Origin: JAIYCX01 sp964353175
GTDB taxonomy: Bacteria > Bdellovibrionota_C > UBA2361 > SZUA-149 > DAOLCO01
DNA length: 64,000 bases
Direction: 5' to 3'
Assembly (NCBI GenBank): GCA_964353175.1
Contig: CAYGUX010000004.1
Coordinates: forward strand, 119,050 to 183,049
The notes under the pieces are model-generated. The model had not been told where the DNA came from and made no database searches. It saw only the letters and a program-made list of their open reading frames with translations. How positions within the stretch are numbered: the stretch's first letter is position 1; every line of letters starts with the position of its first letter. Shown here piece by piece: positions 60,782 to 64,000 of the stretch. A program made the position numbers and the translations under genes.

Positions 60782-62344
60782 TCAATCCAAAAACATTCCA
60801 GGCAAACCACCAAAATCGCCATTAGACATAATGACCAATAAATCGCCTTTCCGTAGTAAGTTTTGAAGATAAGAAAATAACTCTGGTATTTCCTTAAAAC
60901 TCACTGCCTCAGATCCACAGTTATTCAAAGATTTTACTAATTCCTCTATACTTAATGCTTTAGCCTCAGGCGCAACCCCTGAATAGACCTTTGCTTCTTG
61001 ATCCAAGTCTCTTAAAACCACTAAATCCGCTCGCCCCAAAGCTTCTACATATTGATCTTTAAAAAAATCTTTTCTTGAAGTATTAGATCGTGGTTCGAAT
61101 ACCGCTACTAATCTCTTAGGATTATAAGCCTCTCTTAGTCCATCAAGCGTAACAATTACTTCCTGAGGATGGTGTGCAAAATCCTCGAACACTAAGACCT
61201 CATCCTTTGAAGATATTAACTGTTGCCTTCTTTTGATAGGACTAAACTCATCTAAGCCTTTCTGAATCTCCGCCATATTTAATCCAGTCAATGAACAAGC
61301 AATAATTGAAGCCAAGGCATTTTGAGCATTATGAACGCCTGTTAGATTAAGCCTAAATGTCATCATCTCTTCACTAAACTCAACTTCTATTACCTGTGAT
61401 GCTACTCCACCACTAGCACGAAGCTTCCTTGTAACTATACGGTAATCAGACTCCTCACTTTCACCGTACCACAAAACATTTATTGGCTTCTTTGCTTCTT
61501 TTAGATAACGATCAATTAAAGCTCTCACCCTCTGATGTCCATGATATGCAATCACAGAAGAACCCTCAGGCATCTCTAGGAGCAAACCTAAAAACTCCTT
61601 CTCTATATCCTCAATAGAATTAAAAATATCCGCATGATCAAAATCGATATTGGTAATCACCAATATATCTGGCCGATAACAATGAAATTTAGAATACTTA
61701 GCAAAAAATGCGCTATCATATTCATCTCCCTCTAACACACATACACGTTTATCTAAGGGGGTAGTTTGTTTCTGGGGCTGAATAGAACCTTTAAGAAGGT
61801 TTCCAGTAGGCACGCCTCCTATAAAATAAGCAGGTTCCCTCCCCGCAGATTGCAAGATGCTAGCGACCAGGCTACTTGTTGTCGTTTTACCATGAGTACC
61901 ACTAAGCACAATCGAAGTTGGACAAAACTCTCTATCTCCGATTAATAGCGCCGATAGAAGTTCCGGCATAGAACAAAAAGGGATTCCTTTTTTGAGCACT
62001 TCCTCTACTTCTGGATTATTACGACTAAGCGCATTACCAATCACTACTAAATCTGGAACATCACTTAAATTATCCGCAGAAAACCCCTCGTAAATCTTAT
62101 CCGCCGTCCTTCTAACAACATCTCCCATAGGGGGGTAGAATGCCTTATCACTGCCTGAGACATAAAAACCAAGTATCTTTAAAAGGGAAAGTATTGAGCC
62201 GGTCCCTGTACCGCAGACTCCACTAATGTGAACTCTCGATGTACGGGACAAATTCTTAATAAAAGATATTCTCGCCTTGGAATTCTCATCGAAAAATTTA
62301 ATAGGGGTAGGGTTGAAAGGTGTTGTTCTCAGCTTTTTGATCAT
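60782..62344 (-). CDS. mpl: UDP-N-acetylmuramate:L-alanyl-gamma-D-glutamyl-meso-diaminopimelate ligase
   Basis: A 520-residue Mur ligase of the Mpl type, used in peptidoglycan recycling to attach tripeptide to UDP-MurNAc. HISGVCGTGTGSILSLLKILG is the N-terminal dinucleotide-like fold, LSGTHGKTTTSSLVASIL is the P-loop, and VIGNALSRNNPEVE, NIDFDHADIF and EDFAHHPQEVIVTLDGL follow in order. About 60 residues longer than E. coli Mpl (457), mainly from a basic N-terminal extension and C-terminal insertions. Gram-negative cell-wall recycling is thus present. Confidence 0.88.
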   Translation of the reverse strand: MIKKLRTTPFNPTPIKFFDENSKARISFIKNLSRTSRVHISGVCGTGTGSILSLLKILGFYVSGSDKAFYPPMGDVVRRTADKIYEGFSADNLSDVPDLVVIGNALSRNNPEVEEVLKKGIPFCSMPELLSALLIGDREFCPTSIVLSGTHGKTTTSSLVASILQSAGREPAYFIGGVPTGNLLKGSIQPQKQTTPLDKRVCVLEGDEYDSAFFAKYSKFHCYRPDILVITNIDFDHADIFNSIEDIEKEFLGLLLEMPEGSSVIAYHGHQRVRALIDRYLKEAKKPINVLWYGESEESDYRIVTRKLRASGGVASQVIEVEFSEEMMTFRLNLTGVHNAQNALASIIACSLTGLNMAEIQKGLDEFSPIKRRQQLISSKDEVLVFEDFAHHPQEVIVTLDGLREAYNPKRLVAVFEPRSNTSRKDFFKDQYVEALGRADLVVLRDLDQEAKVYSGVAPEAKALSIEELVKSLNNCGSEAVSFKEIPELFSYLQNLLRKGDLLVIMSNGDFGGLPGMFLD

Positions 62345-62351
62345 AAATCTA

Positions 62352-63614
62352 TCATAAATTTATAGCTTTACTCAAATCATCGTGCTCAAAAGCAGATGAC
62401 AATCTCTGGATAGAAGAATTAGAAAGGCCCAAAGATTTAGCAACCTCCCTCCAATTTGAAACCGCCTGACCTACTTCTTTAGCAATCTCTTTAGCCTCCT
62501 TAAAATTTAACTCAAAATATGAAGATACCTCAAATGCTAGCTCTAAAGATGCCGTATTATCAATTTCTGAAATGTTAGTCGAGAGAACGCGAGGTCTAAT
62601 GTCTGTGGGGACTGGATTTAAATCATAAGCAGGCGAGAGCCTCCATCCATCCATATTGCAATATAGGAAACCATGGTTCCTTAAGTGATCATCCGTACTC
62701 GAAATAAGGATACTAAATACCATCCTCCGCCACAAAGCCTGAATATCTTGTTTAGGACTAGCTCCAAATTGACGCAAAGCATCCACAATCTCAAGATAAC
62801 TATGTTCTTCATTGTCACTTGCATTTAACATACTCATAGCAGAGATAAAGGGAATACGTATTTTAGAGTTCGACCCATTTCTATCGAAGCGTTGAAGTAA
62901 TAGAATAGACTTCTGTCCTATCTTCTCAACTCTCCATTTAGAAACCTCTATGCCCGATTTATTTGCAAGCGTTAACGACGTAGCTTCCCACAACACAATG
63001 TCCAAATCGTCATCTTTATGAGGGAACTTTGCAATGAATAAATTATTATCGCTGTCTGTTACAGAGGCCTTCGGCCTAGCTCCTCCGAGAGAAGAACCTG
63101 GAGCTAGAAGCAACTTTAGTTCATCCATAGTTTCACTCTCCTCTTCTATATGTTCTATGGCAGATAAAAGTTTGGGCAATTTAATTAAGGGAGGTATGCT
63201 CTGATCTCCAAGCTCTGCAAGGAAAGACCCACCTAGTTCAGTGGAAAAACGCAAAGCTCCCTGCCTACTAGAATCATCCACCATTAATAAATAATCGATT
63301 TCAAAGAGAGTACGAGGAGTCTCTCCAGCGTCAACCGCTCGTCTTCTTTCCGCCCTTCGCATAAGCGTCCTCCCCCATCTGTCTGGAGCAGAATCTCCTA
63401 TTGAACCAAACAAAGGTTTATCAGAGTTAGAATAAAAGACACCTTCACCTAACGTAAGAGCCGGCTCGAGCGAAAGCCGATCTTCTCTTTGTAGCCAAGT
63501 CCTATCATATTCGAAACTACTGCTTTCCTTTCTTCCTCGAACTCTACCCCAAAGCTTACCGACAAGAATTGGTTTGCCATGCAAGTCTAAATATACGAAT
63601 ATTGAACGTTCCAT
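62352..63614 (-). CDS. hipA: HipA-family kinase toxin
   Basis: A 420-residue HipA-like Ser/Thr kinase, toxin of type II hipBA modules; E. coli HipA phosphorylates glutamyl-tRNA synthetase and causes persistence. The N-terminal subdomain (GKLWGRVRGRKESSSFEYD) and PLFGSIGDSAPDRWGR, the P-loop SSLGGARPKA, the catalytic STDDHLRNHGF and metal-site AYDLNP are all intact. Two bases after the antitoxin stop and 7 bases before mpl. Confidence 0.88.
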   Translation of the reverse strand: MERSIFVYLDLHGKPILVGKLWGRVRGRKESSSFEYDRTWLQREDRLSLEPALTLGEGVFYSNSDKPLFGSIGDSAPDRWGRTLMRRAERRRAVDAGETPRTLFEIDYLLMVDDSSRQGALRFSTELGGSFLAELGDQSIPPLIKLPKLLSAIEHIEEESETMDELKLLLAPGSSLGGARPKASVTDSDNNLFIAKFPHKDDDLDIVLWEATSLTLANKSGIEVSKWRVEKIGQKSILLLQRFDRNGSNSKIRIPFISAMSMLNASDNEEHSYLEIVDALRQFGASPKQDIQALWRRMVFSILISSTDDHLRNHGFLYCNMDGWRLSPAYDLNPVPTDIRPRVLSTNISEIDNTASLELAFEVSSYFELNFKEAKEIAKEVGQAVSNWREVAKSLGLSNSSIQRLSSAFEHDDLSKAINL

Positions 63615-63616
63615 AG

Positions 63617-63940
63617 CTAAAGCTTAACTTTTGATTTTCTAATTCGCTTAGGAAGATGCTCAGTCTCAAGCTCCAGACCAATCTTATCATGCTTTATATC
63701 TACTAAATCAACCAAACGATCTACCATGCCAAGTGAGAATAAAACTTTAGCGTAAGCACCTAAGGAAACCCCTGGCTCTCCTTTCTCCACCCTACTTAGA
63801 GTCATTAGGCTGACTGATGCCCGCTCAGCCATAATTGCCATAGAAATCCGCCGACGCCGACGAGCATCACTAAGATCCCGCCCCAACTTAGTTAAAGCCC
63901 GCTTAACAGGAATAGGGAAACGAGGAATAGTCTGCTTCAT
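63617..63940 (-). CDS. hipB: HipB-like XRE-family antitoxin
   Basis: A 107-residue protein with a helix-turn-helix at about residues 14-70 (LGRDLSDARRRRRISMAIMA, ERASVSLMTLSRVEKGEPGV). It would neutralise HipA and repress the hip operon. The remaining bases to the window end (63941-64000) must hold its promoter; TTAGACTTTTT on the minus strand could be the -35 region but is not convincing. Confidence 0.85.
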   Translation of the reverse strand: MKQTIPRFPIPVKRALTKLGRDLSDARRRRRISMAIMAERASVSLMTLSRVEKGEPGVSLGAYAKVLFSLGMVDRLVDLVDIKHDKIGLELETEHLPKRIRKSKVKL

Positions 63941-64000
63941 TTAACACCTAACATCTGACAGATTAAAAAGTCTAAGCTACCATATCCTAGCTATTAAGTC

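Noticed and set aside
1..64000. tRNA, rRNA, CRISPR or prophage
   Set aside because: No cloverleaf, rRNA sequence, spaced direct-repeat array or phage structural gene was recognised by reading; a computed search would be decisive.

Overview
The window is about 64 kb of AT-rich DNA from a Gram-negative bacterium. Outer-membrane and envelope genes (lpxK, an hldD-type heptose epimerase, mpl, a class A penicillin-binding protein, many exported solute-binding proteins) support this. The mix of a GldF/GldG-type exporter with a DUF4340 protein, a protein resembling a domain known from Myxococcus, MgtC, an alternate F-ATPase remnant and several toxin-antitoxin modules suggests a deltaproteobacterial or Bdellovibrio-like lineage. 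That placement is an inference; no rRNA gene, tRNA gene or CRISPR array was seen.

Layout. 1-3.4 kb: edge of a peptide-modification (RiPP, lasso-peptide-like) locus with a truncated B2 leader peptidase, a 2-oxoglutarate oxygenase, a methyltransferase, an HPr-kinase-like protein and an unknown protein. 3.4-6.6 kb: an IS1380-type transposase remnant that has cut off ccoI, then a TauE/SafE-type membrane protein coupled to lpxK. 6.7-13.8 kb: three closely related orphan solute-binding proteins interleaved with nucleotidyltransferase toxin-antitoxin modules (one broken AbiE pair, one intact pair) and a DUF4143 ATPase. 13.9-20.3 kb: housekeeping genes hldD, greB, a GroES-like gene, glmS, glmU and an RlmI-type methyltransferase. 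20.4-23.9 kb: a compact operon of a TANGO2/NRDE-family protein with separate CoaC-like and CoaB-like proteins, divergent from a two-domain Lrp regulator. 24.2-27.3 kb: xylA and a double-cupin gene, richer in GC than their neighbours and probably acquired. 27.5-39.9 kb: a mosaic of intact genes and gene fragments (two copies of a small membrane protein, P-type ATPase, DUF465, N-ATPase gamma and binding-protein fragments) whose broken ends lie next to copies of a GTAGCCCCGCACC repeat; a RAYT transposase sits among these repeats. 40-46 kb: radD, a fifth full-length binding protein, ferritin, rlmC, mgtC. 46-64 kb: a long run of minus-strand genes: secA, a SplB-like radical SAM gene with a partner gene, a coiled-coil membrane protein, a large VWA protein, PBP1A, a DUF4340/GldG/permease/ATPase exporter, mpl, and a hipBA module at the edge.

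The two most interesting loci are the TANGO2-CoaC-CoaB operon, whose CoaC-like member lacks both classical catalytic residues, and the REP/RAYT mosaic. The truncated peptide-modification cluster at the left edge is the best candidate for an uncharacterised natural-product pathway.
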